From: Brevundimonas sp.
GTDB taxonomy: Bacteria > Pseudomonadota > Alphaproteobacteria > Caulobacterales > Caulobacteraceae
Assembly: GCF_027484365.1 (NCBI RefSeq)
Contig: NZ_JAIXTC010000017.1
Span: 124,001 to 188,000, forward strand
Direction: 5' to 3'
DNA: 64,000 nucleotides
Position 1 is the stretch's first letter. Each line of letters begins with the position of its first letter. The translations under genes and the position numbers were made by a program. Below are positions 47,417-55,072 of this stretch, one piece after another. The notes under the pieces were generated by a model that did no database searches, was not told where the DNA came from, and worked only from the letters and a program-made list of their open reading frames with translations.

Positions 47417-48646
47417 TCAGACCTTCGAGAAGATCACCGTCCCGTTGGTGCCGCCGAAGCCGAAGCTGTTGGACATGACGGTGGTCAGCTCGCCGTCCCA
47501 GCGCTGGCGCAGGATCGGCATGCCCTCGAACTGGGGATCCAGATTTTCGATATGGGCGCTTTCCGAGGCGAAGCCGTTCTTGAGCATCAGCAAGGAGTAG
47601 ATCGCCTCCTGGGCCCCGGCGGCGCCGAGGGAGTGGCCCGTCAGCGACTTGGTCGAGGAGATCATCGGCATGTCGGCCCCGAAGACGGCCCGGATCGCCT
47701 CCATCTCCTTGGAATCTCCGACCGGCGTCGAGGTGCCGTGCGGGTTCAGATAGTCGATCTTGCGGTTGCCGGCCTCGGCCAGGGCGATCTTCATGCAGCG
47801 CTGGGCGCCCTCGCCCGAGGGGGCGACCATGTCATAGCCGTCGGCGTTGGCGCCGTAGCCCACGACCTCGCCATAGATCTTCGCGCCGCGCGCCACCGCC
47901 CGCTCGTATTCCTCCAGCACCACGATGCCGGCACCGCCGGCGATGACGAAGCCGTCGCGGGCCGCGTCATAGGCGCGGGACGCCACCGAGGGGGTGTCGT
48001 TGAAGTCCGAGGACATGGCACCCATGGCGTCGAACATGTTCGACATGGACCAGTCGATGTCCTCGCAGCCGCCGGCGAAGACCACGTCCTGCTTGCCCCA
48101 CTGGATCTGCTCGGCGCCCGCGCCGATGCAGTGGACGCTGGTCGCGCAGGCCGATGAGATCGAATAGTTGATGCCGCGCATCTCGAACCAGGTCGACAGG
48201 ACCGCCGAGGGGCCGGACGCCATGGCCTTGGGCACGGCGAACGGGCCGATCCGCTTGGGCGCGCCCTTCTCGATCGTGGTCTGGGCCGCCTGCAGAATGA
48301 CCTGGGTCGAGGGGCCGCCCTCGCCCACGATCAGGCCGATGCGGTCGTCCTTGATCTCTTCGGCGGTCAGGCCGGAATCCTTCAGGGCCTCCTCGAAGGC
48401 GATATGCCCCCAGGCCGTGCCGTTGGCGAGGAACCGCGCCGCACGGCGGTCGACCAGCGGGGCCCAGTCCTCGGCGGTCGCGCCGAGGGACGGCGGCGCC
48501 CAGACCTGGGAACGGAAGCCGTATTTGATGTGATCGGGGGCCGAGACCACGCCCGACCGGGCACTGCGCAGCGAGGCCGTGACCTCCTCCTGGCCCGTGC
48601 CGATGGAGGAGACGATGCCCAGACCCGTGACGACGACACGCCGCAT
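47417..48646 (-). CDS. fabB: Beta-ketoacyl-ACP synthase I, FabB
   Basis: The 409-aa condensing enzyme has the Cys-His-His triad: SSACATSVHC, NPHGTSTPVGD and TGHSLGAAGA. FabB condenses malonyl-ACP with acyl-ACP and is needed to elongate the cis-3-decenoyl product of FabA, giving unsaturated fatty acids. It starts MRRVVVTGLGIVSSIG. It is immediately downstream of fabA (57-base gap) as in the classic fabAB pair; fabI follows. Regulation by a FabR- or FadR-like protein is not visible. Confidence 0.97.
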   Translation of the reverse strand: MRRVVVTGLGIVSSIGTGQEEVTASLRSARSGVVSAPDHIKYGFRSQVWAPPSLGATAEDWAPLVDRRAARFLANGTAWGHIAFEEALKDSGLTAEEIKDDRIGLIVGEGGPSTQVILQAAQTTIEKGAPKRIGPFAVPKAMASGPSAVLSTWFEMRGINYSISSACATSVHCIGAGAEQIQWGKQDVVFAGGCEDIDWSMSNMFDAMGAMSSDFNDTPSVASRAYDAARDGFVIAGGAGIVVLEEYERAVARGAKIYGEVVGYGANADGYDMVAPSGEGAQRCMKIALAEAGNRKIDYLNPHGTSTPVGDSKEMEAIRAVFGADMPMISSTKSLTGHSLGAAGAQEAIYSLLMLKNGFASESAHIENLDPQFEGMPILRQRWDGELTTVMSNSFGFGGTNGTVIFSKV

Positions 48647-48703
48647 AAGAGTTTCCTTCTCTTGTCAGTCTTGTCCGCGTTGCCCGCGGTTATTGTGTGG
48701 TGG

Positions 48704-49237
48704 TCAGGCGCCGGTAGCGGCTTCACCCGCCTGGAACAGACCGACGCGCATGTCCGTGGCCGTATAGATAGGGACGCCGTCGGCTTCCATAACCCCGTCG
48801 GCGATTCCCATGACCAGTCGACGGTTGATGACCCGCTTCAGGGTGATCTTGTAGGTGACCTTCTTCACATCCGGCTGGACCTGGCCCGTGAACTTGACCT
48901 CGCCGACGCCGAGCGCCCGGCCGCGACCAGGTCCGCCGATCCAGCCGAGGTAGAAGCCGACCAGCTGCCACATGGCGTCCAGACCCAGGCAGCCCGGCAT
49001 GACCGGGTCGCCGATGAAGTGGCACTGGAAGAACCAGAGGTCCGGATGGATATCCAGCTCGGCCTCGACATAGCCCTTGCCGTGTTCGCCGCCGTCGCCG
49101 TTGATCTCGGTGATCCGGTCGAACATCAGCATCGGCGGGGCCGGCAACTGGGCGTTGCCCGGCCCGAACAGCTCGCCCCGGCCCGAGGCCAGAAGGGCGG
49201 CATGGTCGAACGACGACGGATATTTCGAGGTGGTCAA
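48704..49237 (-). CDS. fabA: 3-hydroxydecanoyl-ACP dehydratase/isomerase, FabA
   Basis: The 177-aa protein has the active-site His73 and Asp87 in [20 protein letters not shown], the FabA signature, and a hot-dog fold. It dehydrates 3-hydroxydecanoyl-ACP and isomerises the double bond, the branch point to unsaturated fatty acids. The start is TTG at 49237, since no ATG is near; GGAG lies further upstream. The first gene of the fab group, it is preceded on the same strand by a short open frame (49292-49459). Confidence 0.96.
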   Translation of the reverse strand: MTTSKYPSSFDHAALLASGRGELFGPGNAQLPAPPMLMFDRITEINGDGGEHGKGYVEAELDIHPDLWFFQCHFIGDPVMPGCLGLDAMWQLVGFYLGWIGGPGRGRALGVGEVKFTGQVQPDVKKVTYKITLKRVINRRLVMGIADGVMEADGVPIYTATDMRVGLFQAGEAATGA

Positions 49238-49291
49238 GGCGGGTGCGACTCCGTGGTGTTGCGCCGGGGTTACACGACGGGAGCGGGCGGC

Positions 49292-49459
49292 TCAACCGGG
49301 GAGGCCGGCAAGCCTGGCTGTAGCGAAGCGGGCCCGGAGCGCGAGACTCCGGAATTCAGAGTCCGGGTAGTCCACAGAGTCCAGGTCGAAGGCGAGAGGT
49401 TCGGCGGCGATGTCAAAGACCGGAGACAGTGTCGCACGGTTTGGAAGGGGGCCTGACAT
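49292..49459 (-). CDS. Possible small protein (55 aa) upstream of fabA
   Basis: A short frame, with codon use like neighbours, encodes an acidic N-terminal half (SPVFDIAAEPLAFDLDSVD) and an Arg/Ala-rich end (SLALRARFATARLAGLPG). Stop is 54 bases before fabA on the same strand. No good ribosome binding site stands before the ATG, and the region is close to a repeat, so it may be chance. No family is recognised. Confidence 0.3.
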   Translation of the reverse strand: MSGPLPNRATLSPVFDIAAEPLAFDLDSVDYPDSEFRSLALRARFATARLAGLPG

Positions 49460-49532
49460 AAAGCCATGGTTTCGCCGCGAGCATTGAATTCAAGAGAGAA
49501 TTCGGGCGATGTGTTGATGGGTATCGTCCTTC

Positions 49533-49697
49533 TTTCGTCATTCCGGGCGAAGAGGCGAAGCCTCGCAGACCCGGAACGAGGCGGCGCGCGAGAGCGCGAC
49601 CCTGTCGCGCATGCGTTCGCTGACGCATTTCGCCTCCGCTGCGCTACGGCGCCGCCCTGTTCCGGGTCTTCGCTGCGCTCCGCCCGGAATGACGAAA
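49533..49697. repeat. Nested palindromic intergenic element
   Basis: TTTCGTCATTCCGGGCG (49533-49549) is matched exactly in reverse complement at 49681-49697. Inside, GACCCGGAAC (49568-49577) pairs with GTTCCGGGTC (49659-49668), and smaller hairpins (GAGGCGAAGCCTC, CGCGCGAGAGCGCG) lie between. The whole 165-base unit folds on itself and looks like a non-autonomous mobile or REP-like element. It occupies the gap between fabA region and the SH3 protein gene and carries no gene. Confidence 0.8.
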
Positions 49698-49733
49698 GGA
49701 AGTGAGGGAAGTCTGCAACGCGAAAGGGAAGAA

Positions 49734-50336
49734 TCAGCGCGCCTCGCCGGCCTGACGCGAGGCCTCGCACAGGGCGCGGTCTCCAGCGCCGAAGATGGAG
49801 TCTTCCGCCACCCAACCCTTCAATTTGCGGGCGCGGACCTCGCACCAGCCGTCCTTGCAGTCGTCCAGCGCAATCACCGAGCGCGGTGAGAAGCGGGCCT
49901 TTACGGCCGCGTCTTCGGACCGGCCGGTGCGGATCGGAACTTCCTCGACCGAGGCGTTGAAGGCGCCCCGACGGGCCGAGACCACGCTGCGGTGGACCCA
50001 GGCGACCGACCCTTCGGGGTCGCAGATCTTTCGCCATTCGCGCGTTTCGGCGATCACCTGGACCGGCAGGCCAGCGGCGCGGTATTCCCAGAGGATGTTG
50101 TAGTCGAGGCCCGGGCCGGTGCGGGCGCGCACTTCCGAGGACTTCAGCGTCAGCCAGCGCGGCACCTCGAGCCCTGTCGGGGTGGGACGGCCGTCCGGCA
50201 TGGTGGCGCTTGCCCCGACGACCACCGCGAGGCCGAGCAGACCCGCGACGCCGCCGATGCGACGCGAGAGGCTTTGGAAGCGGCTGCGAGACTTGCTAGA
50301 CACCGGCTTACGACCCGTCCACGCGGGCCCGCCCAT
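49734..50336 (-). CDS. Exported SH3-domain protein
   Basis: The 200-aa product has one N-terminal membrane or signal stretch (about 27-46; GGVAGLLGLAVVVGASA). Two bacterial SH3-type segments follow, about 60-125 (SSEVRARTGPGLDYNILWEY, GSVAWVHRS) and 130-190 (EVPIRTGRSEDAAVKARFSP, WCEVRARKLKGWVAEDSIF). Such domains bind cell wall peptides. It is divergent from the dehydrogenase, with only 29 bases between the starts. A GTG at 50303 (VSSKSRSRF) is an alternative start and would leave a larger gap for promoters. Confidence 0.83.
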   Translation of the reverse strand: MGGPAWTGRKPVSSKSRSRFQSLSRRIGGVAGLLGLAVVVGASATMPDGRPTPTGLEVPRWLTLKSSEVRARTGPGLDYNILWEYRAAGLPVQVIAETREWRKICDPEGSVAWVHRSVVSARRGAFNASVEEVPIRTGRSEDAAVKARFSPRSVIALDDCKDGWCEVRARKLKGWVAEDSIFGAGDRALCEASRQAGEAR

Positions 50337-50365
50337 GCGCCGCCCCCGAATAATCCAAGGTCCTC

Positions 50366-51352
50366 ATGTCCCACCCCCGGCTTAAGGTCGTCTTAACCAG
50401 AAGATTGCCCGACGCAGTCGAGACGCGGATGCGGGAGCTGTTCGACGCCGAACTGAATCTGAAGGACATCCCGATGGATCGGGCGGCGCTGGAGGCCGCG
50501 GTCCAGCGGGCCGATATCCTGGTTCCCACCATCACCGACGAGATCGATGCCGCCCTGATCGCCGGAGCCGGGGATCAGCTGAAGATGATCGCCAATTTCG
50601 GCGCCGGGGTCGATCACATCGACATCGACGCCGCCGTCGCGCGCCAGATCATCGTCACCAATACGCCTGGCGTCCTGACCGAGGACACCGCCGACCTGGC
50701 CATGAGCCTGATCCTGGCCGTCAGCCGCCGCATCGTGGAGGGCGCCCAGGTCGTGGCCGCCGGCAAGTTCGAGGGCTGGACCCCGACCTGGATGTGCGGG
50801 CGCAAACTTTGGGGCAAGCGCCTCGGCATCGTCGGCATGGGCCGGATCGGCCAGGCCCTGGCCCGCCGCGCGAAGGCTTTCGGCATGCAGGTCCACTATC
50901 ATAACCGGAAGCCCGTCTCGGAGCGGATCGTCGAGGAGCTGGGTGCGACCTACTGGGACGATCTGGACCAGATGCTGGCGCGGATGGACGTGATTTCGCT
51001 GAACTGTCCGGCGACGAAGGAGACCCACCACCTGCTGTCGGCCCAGAGGCTGGGGCTGCTGCAGCCGCATGCGATCCTGATCAATACGGCGCGGGGCGAA
51101 CTGATCGACGAAGCGGCCCTGTCGGACGCGGTGGCGCGGCGCGCGCTGTCGGGCGTCGGACTGGACGTCTACGAGAACGAGCCGGCGATCCATCCCGGCC
51201 TGATCGGCCTGCCCAATGTCGTGCTGTTGCCCCATCTGGGGTCGGCGACGCTGGAGGCGCGTCAGGACATGGGCGACCGCGTGATCCTGAACGTGATGAC
51301 CCTCCAGAACGGGCACCGACCGCCGGATCGCGTCATTCCCGCGATGCTCTAG
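50366..51352 (+). CDS. D-2-hydroxyacid dehydrogenase (glyoxylate/hydroxypyruvate reductase type)
   Basis: The 328-aa protein has the NAD-binding motif GIVGMGRIGQALARRAKAFG and catalytic residues: Arg in NTARGELIDEAAL, Glu in GLDVYENEPAI, and His in VLLPHLGSATLEAR. This set fits the GyaR-like group that reduces glyoxylate or hydroxypyruvate with NAD(P)H. Context gives no more detail. The AAGGTCCTC before the ATG supports the start. A short gap (139 bases) to the next plus-strand gene follows. Confidence 0.92.
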   Translation: MSHPRLKVVLTRRLPDAVETRMRELFDAELNLKDIPMDRAALEAAVQRADILVPTITDEIDAALIAGAGDQLKMIANFGAGVDHIDIDAAVARQIIVTNTPGVLTEDTADLAMSLILAVSRRIVEGAQVVAAGKFEGWTPTWMCGRKLWGKRLGIVGMGRIGQALARRAKAFGMQVHYHNRKPVSERIVEELGATYWDDLDQMLARMDVISLNCPATKETHHLLSAQRLGLLQPHAILINTARGELIDEAALSDAVARRALSGVGLDVYENEPAIHPGLIGLPNVVLLPHLGSATLEARQDMGDRVILNVMTLQNGHRPPDRVIPAML

Positions 51353-51491
51353 AGTCTGTGGCCGGAATCCAGCGTGATCTGGCCGAAGACGGCGGGGTCA
51401 GGGTCATTCCGGGGCGGTCGAAACAATCGGTAACGGCGCGGGTTTTCTGGTCAGCGGGCGCTCTTGTCCCGCGTCACCAAGCGACAGAACC

Positions 51492-51971
51492 ATGATCCGC
51501 AAGACCGTTCTTCTGGCCGGCGTCGCCGCCGCCCTTCTGACCGCCGCCCCTGCCCTCGCCCAGGACGCTCCCGCTGCGACCGCCGAGGCGCAGGCCCAGG
51601 GTTCGATCCAGCTTCAGCCGGGTTCGAACGTGAAGGGTTCGGACGGCGCTGTGCTCGGGACCCTCGAAGGGGTTCAAAGCAACGCGGCCGGCGAACAGGA
51701 ACTGACCGTACGCGGCCCTGACGGCGACCTTCGCGGCGTGCCGCTGGGCGGCCTGACCCAGGAGGGCGCCGACGTGGTGGTCGGCTGGAGCTCGGCCGAA
51801 TTCAACACCGCTCCCGTCGTCGAGGAGACTGCTCCCCCCGCGACCGACGGCATGACGCCGACCCCGGGCGACCCGACCCCGAACCCTGCCCCGGTTCCGG
51901 GCGAACCCGAAACCAAGACGGACACGCCGACGGAGCCGGACGGTTCGACCCCGCCCGCGCCCCGGACCTGA
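51492..51971 (+). CDS. Exported protein with Pro/Thr-rich tail
   Basis: The 159-aa protein has a signal peptide (MIRKTVLLAGVAAALLTAAP, cut near LAQ) and a central strand-rich region (about 37-107; LQPGSNVKGSDGAVLGTLEG, ELTVRGPDGDLRGVPLGGL) that recalls a PRC-barrel-like fold. The C-terminal 50 residues are Pro, Thr and Glu rich and likely disordered. Its function is unknown. A strong terminator lies 22 bases after its stop. Confidence 0.8.
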   Translation: MIRKTVLLAGVAAALLTAAPALAQDAPAATAEAQAQGSIQLQPGSNVKGSDGAVLGTLEGVQSNAAGEQELTVRGPDGDLRGVPLGGLTQEGADVVVGWSSAEFNTAPVVEETAPPATDGMTPTPGDPTPNPAPVPGEPETKTDTPTEPDGSTPPAPRT

Positions 51972-51992
51972 TGCGCTGACGGCTGAACGAAA

Positions 51993-52026
51993 AAGGGGCG
52001 GCCCGACGGGCCGCCCCTTCCTTTTG
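51993..52026 (+). terminator. Intrinsic terminator, bidirectional
   Basis: AAGGGGCGGCCC (51993-52004) pairs with GGGCCGCCCCTT (52008-52019), a 12-base-pair stem with a GAC loop, followed by TTCCTTTTG. On the other strand the stem is followed by a T-rich CCTTTTTC, so it should end both the exported protein gene and the GlsB gene. Confidence 0.9.
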
Positions 52027-52041
52027 TCCGCAGGCGACGGA

Positions 52042-52296
52042 TCAGGCGCGACGCTTGACCAGACCCAGCAGGAACAGCAGCAGGACGGCGCCGCCGAATG
52101 CGACCAGCAGTGTCACGAGGTTGAAGCCGCCGACCGCCAGGCCGAGCAGGTTGCCGGCGATGAAGCCGCCGAGCAGGGCGCCGATGACGCCGACGATCAG
52201 GTTGGTGACGAGGCCGTGATTACGACCCATGACTTTTTCAGCCAGCCAGCCGGCGACGATGCCGATGACGATCCAGCCGATGATTCCGAGACCCAT
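52042..52296 (-). CDS. GlsB/YeaQ/YmgE family membrane protein
   Basis: The 84-aa protein has three hydrophobic helices with Gly-rich faces (GIIGWIVIGIVAGWLAEKVM, NLIVGVIGALLGGFIAGNLL, LVTLLVAFGGAVLLLFLLGL). The G-W-(I/V)-G-I-(V)-AG-LA start is the mark of the transglycosylase-associated/GlsB group, linked to stress responses in the family. GGAA lies 8 bases before the ATG. It faces the terminator at 51993. Confidence 0.9.
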   Translation of the reverse strand: MGLGIIGWIVIGIVAGWLAEKVMGRNHGLVTNLIVGVIGALLGGFIAGNLLGLAVGGFNLVTLLVAFGGAVLLLFLLGLVKRRA

Positions 52297-52491
52297 GTTT
52301 TCATTCCTTCCAAGGCTTAGGTGCGCTGAATAATGCGCCTCGCCGGTCAAGGTTGCGGCCCGGCGAGCGAAGAGTTCCACGACCCGCGTTCGCCATCGCT
52401 CGCCCGTCACGAGAAGTCGGCATGGTCGTTGCGGCGGTTCAGGCGAGCCGTGCCGCTTTGGCACAGCCCGCTAGAACAAGGGGACTGGGCA

Positions 52492-52878
52492 ATGGCCACC
52501 GATATCGACCTTCACCTGGGGCGCCGTCTGCGCCGTCGTCGTCGCCTGCTGGGGCTGACGCAACAACAGCTGGCAATCCAGGTCGGCATCCGCTTCCAGC
52601 AGATCCAGAAATACGAGTGCGGCGCCAACCGCATCTCGGCCGCGCGCCTGTGGCAGCTGGCCGAAGCCCTGGAAACGCCGATCAGCTATTTCTACGACGG
52701 CCTGGCCGAGGCCATGGAGCGCAAGGAACAGGTCGGCGCCAACGGCGGCGAGATGTTCTCCCGCAAGGAAACCCTCGACCTGATCCAGGCCTACTACCAG
52801 CTGGGCGAGCGTCCGCGCCGGCGCCTGCTGGACCTGGCCAAGTCGCTGCACACCGAGGGGGAAGCGGTCGCTTCTTGA
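52492..52878 (+). CDS. XRE-family helix-turn-helix regulator
   Basis: The 128-aa protein has an N-terminal Cro/CI-type HTH (about 10-65; RRLRRRRRLLGLTQQQLAIQ, RFQQIQKYECGANRISAARL), then a C-terminal helix region (about 80-125). It is a typical short regulator seen in alphaproteobacteria. The ATG at 52492 follows AGGGGA. Its stop codon lies inside the first heptamer of the repeat block that separates it from the phosphatase gene. Target genes are unknown. Confidence 0.9.
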   Translation: MATDIDLHLGRRLRRRRRLLGLTQQQLAIQVGIRFQQIQKYECGANRISAARLWQLAEALETPISYFYDGLAEAMERKEQVGANGGEMFSRKETLDLIQAYYQLGERPRRRLLDLAKSLHTEGEAVAS

Positions 52879-52977
52879 GTGGCGAGTGGCGAGTGGCGAG
52901 TGGTGAGTGACGAGGGATAGGCGGGCGGCGGACGGGACGAGCTTGACTCGCCGCTCGCCACTCGCCACTCGCCACTC
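52877..52977. repeat. Mirror block of GAGTGGC and GCCACTC heptamers
   Basis: Three perfect GAGTGGC units (52877-52897) are followed by GAGTGGT and GAGTGAC. After a 38-base spacer, the complement follows as GCCGCTC and three perfect GCCACTC units (52950-52977). Together they can form a large cruciform or hairpin. The block begins inside the stop codon of the XRE gene and ends three bases before the ATG of the phosphatase, so it replaces the normal ribosome-binding region of that gene. Confidence 0.88.
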
Positions 52978-52980
52978 CCC

Positions 52981-53766
52981 ATGACCGAATACGAATCCTT
53001 CGCCGTCGAACTGGCCGCCGAGGCCGCCAGGGTGACTCTGCCGTTCTTCCGGGGCGACTACGCCGAGGAGAACAAGGCGGGCCCGGGGGCCTTTGACCCG
53101 GTCACCGAGGCGGACAAGAGCGCGGAAGCCGCCATCCGGCGACTGATCGCCAGCCGGTACCCCGACCACGGGGTCATCGGCGAGGAGTATGGAGAAGACC
53201 GGCCGGACGCAGAACACGTCTGGATCCTGGACCCCATCGACGGGACGCGCGCCTTCATCGCCGGCCTGCCGTTGTGGACGACCCTGATTGCACTCAGGGC
53301 CGGTGGACGATCCACCGTCGGCGCCATCTCCCAGCCCTATATCGGCGAACTGTTCCTGGGCGGGCCTTCGGGCGCCGTGCTGATGAGCCGGGGCGAGACC
53401 CGGCCGATCAGGGTCCGGGAATGCGAGAAACTGACCGACGCCGTCATCGCCACGACCGCGCCGGAAATCTTTACGGGCCCGGAACTGGGCGCCTGGACCC
53501 AGGTCATGGCCGCGGCGCGCCTGGCCCGGTACGGCTGCGACGCCTATGCCTACGCCATGCTGGCCATGGGCCGGATCGACATGGTCGCCGAGACGGGCCT
53601 TAAGCTGTGGGACTGGTCGGCCCTGATCCCGGTCGTCGAGGCCGCCGGCGGCGAGGTCACGAACTGGCGCGGCGAGGCCGTGTCAGGGGACGGCCGGATC
53701 CTCGCGGTCGGCGACCCCCGCGTGCGTGAACAGGCGCTCGTCGCCTTCCGGCGCGGAACGAACTAG
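52981..53766 (+). CDS. hisN: Inositol monophosphatase-family phosphatase, HisN-type
   Basis: The 261-aa protein has the IMPase metal sites: GEEYG, DPIDGTRAF (Asp ligands) and WDWSALIPVVEAAGG. The TRAF after DPIDG, in place of TNF of inositol phosphatases, is typical of HisN-type histidinol-phosphate phosphatases, so the product is called HisN; other family members remain possible. It would remove phosphate from histidinol phosphate in histidine synthesis. Translation starts at the ATG directly after the heptamer block, with no normal Shine-Dalgarno, which suggests leaderless, coupled or repeat-controlled translation. Confidence 0.85.
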   Translation: MTEYESFAVELAAEAARVTLPFFRGDYAEENKAGPGAFDPVTEADKSAEAAIRRLIASRYPDHGVIGEEYGEDRPDAEHVWILDPIDGTRAFIAGLPLWTTLIALRAGGRSTVGAISQPYIGELFLGGPSGAVLMSRGETRPIRVRECEKLTDAVIATTAPEIFTGPELGAWTQVMAAARLARYGCDAYAYAMLAMGRIDMVAETGLKLWDWSALIPVVEAAGGEVTNWRGEAVSGDGRILAVGDPRVREQALVAFRRGTN

Positions 53767-53783
53767 CCGCCCCCTCCGACCCC

Positions 53784-54398
53784 CTAGAACGGCAGAAGGT
53801 TGCGCTGGCGGCTGTAGGCCATGGTGCCGACATTGGCGCCGAGGCGCAGGCCCACGCCGGTGCGGACGGGCGCCAGGACGATGCCGTCGGCGCGCTGGTA
53901 GTTCACGCCCAGGCCGCCGATCAGATAGGCCGTGCCCTCGACGCCCGGGTAGCGGCGGTAGATCGCGTCAGGCGCATAGAGGCCATAGACCAGGGTGAAG
54001 ACGCGAGAGGCGTTGCCGCCGATGTCCCAGCCGATCGAGGTACCTTGCCAGAAGACTTCCTGGGAGGCGGAGTGGTCCTTCATATGCAGGGCGCCCCGGC
54101 CGTAGCGCAGGCCGATGACGGCGGCGCCGGCGCCTTCCTCGCCCGCGATATAGGCGGTGGGCGCGTCGCCCTGGTCGCGGAAGATGCGTTCGATGGCGCC
54201 GCCCATGGCCTCGGCTGCGATGCCGAGTTCGCGCGAGCCCGCGGCGACCAGTTCATCGGCCGTATAGGCCTGGGCATTGGCGTCCGAAGCGATCGGATAG
54301 TTCGGTTCCGTCGGCTGGCGGGGCGTGGAGGCGCAGGCGCCCAGCGCGGTCGTGGCGGCGGCGGCGAAACCGGTCTGGATCAGGTGGCGGCGGTGCAT
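53784..54398 (-). CDS. eipA: EipA-like DUF1134 lipoprotein
   Basis: The 204-aa protein has a Tat-like and lipobox signal (MHRRHLIQTGFAAAATTALG then AC; Cys near residue 22) and a DUF1134 domain (about 75-204). Diagnostic stretches are YIAGEEGAGAAVIGLRYGRG, FWQGTSIGWDIGGNASR and TGVGLRLGANVGTMAYS, with a terminal LLPF. EipA of Brucella is a periplasmic envelope-integrity protein whose loss sensitises cells to wall stress. The lipoprotein form is a variant of the usual Sec signal. It converges on hisN. Confidence 0.87.
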   Translation of the reverse strand: MHRRHLIQTGFAAAATTALGACASTPRQPTEPNYPIASDANAQAYTADELVAAGSRELGIAAEAMGGAIERIFRDQGDAPTAYIAGEEGAGAAVIGLRYGRGALHMKDHSASQEVFWQGTSIGWDIGGNASRVFTLVYGLYAPDAIYRRYPGVEGTAYLIGGLGVNYQRADGIVLAPVRTGVGLRLGANVGTMAYSRQRNLLPF

Positions 54399-54536
54399 GG
54401 CGGTGTCCCGAAAGAGGTGCGGCCCGTTCCCCCGGACCTGATCTCAGGGTCGCCGGGCTTTGCGTCAGCCTTGGGGCGGCAAGGTTAACGGGACCTTACG
54501 GTTTCCTCGCCACGGCCGGTCTCGCTGGCTTCGGCG

Positions 54537-55070
54537 TCAATGCTTGCCGGTTCTGGCCGACAGCCAGTCCATGAGAGCCAGCAGCACACCGGAGATCACA
54601 AAGGTCAGGTGGATGATCACCAGCCAGTACAGATGGCTTTCGTTGAACGGCGCCTCGGCACCGGGCGCGCCGATCTCCATGAATTGTTTGAGCAGATGGA
54701 TGCCCGAGATCGCCACAATGGAGGCGATCAGTTTCATCTTCAGGCCGGAGAAATCGACCGTGCCCATCCAGGACGGGCGGTCCACATTGTCTCCGATGTC
54801 CAGCTTGGAGACGAAATTCTCATAGCCCGAGAACATGACGATGAGCAGGAGATTGCCGGCCAGAGACAGGTCGATCAGCGTCAGGACGACCAGGATCGAC
54901 TCCTCGGCAGTCATGACGAGGACCTGCGGCAGATAGTAGATCAGCTCGCGTACGAACACGATCGTCAGCATGGCCAGCGAGACCACCAGCCCGAGGTACA
55001 TCGGGGCCATCAGCCAGCGCGAGGCGAACAATCCGTGCTCGAAGCGGGTCTCAATTTCAGGCTTGGGCAT
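54537..55070 (-). CDS. yqhA: YqhA/UPF0114 membrane protein
   Basis: The 177-aa protein has four hydrophobic helices (about 20-42, 55-82, 108-125, 145-165), with the family stretches FASRWLMAPMYLGLVVSLAM and LIDLSLAGNLLLIVMFSGYE. UPF0114 (TIGR00645) is inner-membrane with unknown role. It begins 2 bases after the pheT stop on the same strand, so it belongs to the pheST transcription unit. The 138-base gap beyond its end to eipA shows no gene. Confidence 0.92.
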   Translation of the reverse strand: MPKPEIETRFEHGLFASRWLMAPMYLGLVVSLAMLTIVFVRELIYYLPQVLVMTAEESILVVLTLIDLSLAGNLLLIVMFSGYENFVSKLDIGDNVDRPSWMGTVDFSGLKMKLIASIVAISGIHLLKQFMEIGAPGAEAPFNESHLYWLVIIHLTFVISGVLLALMDWLSARTGKH

Positions 55071-55072
55071 CG

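Noticed and set aside
49270..50037. A 255-codon minus-strand frame through the nested palindrome
   Set aside because: It runs through the repeat and overlaps the SH3 gene in another frame; the product is basic, low-complexity and unlike a protein.
52877..52977. Heptamer array considered as a CRISPR array
   Set aside because: Units are 7 bases with no spacers and reverse orientation in the second half; no cas genes near.
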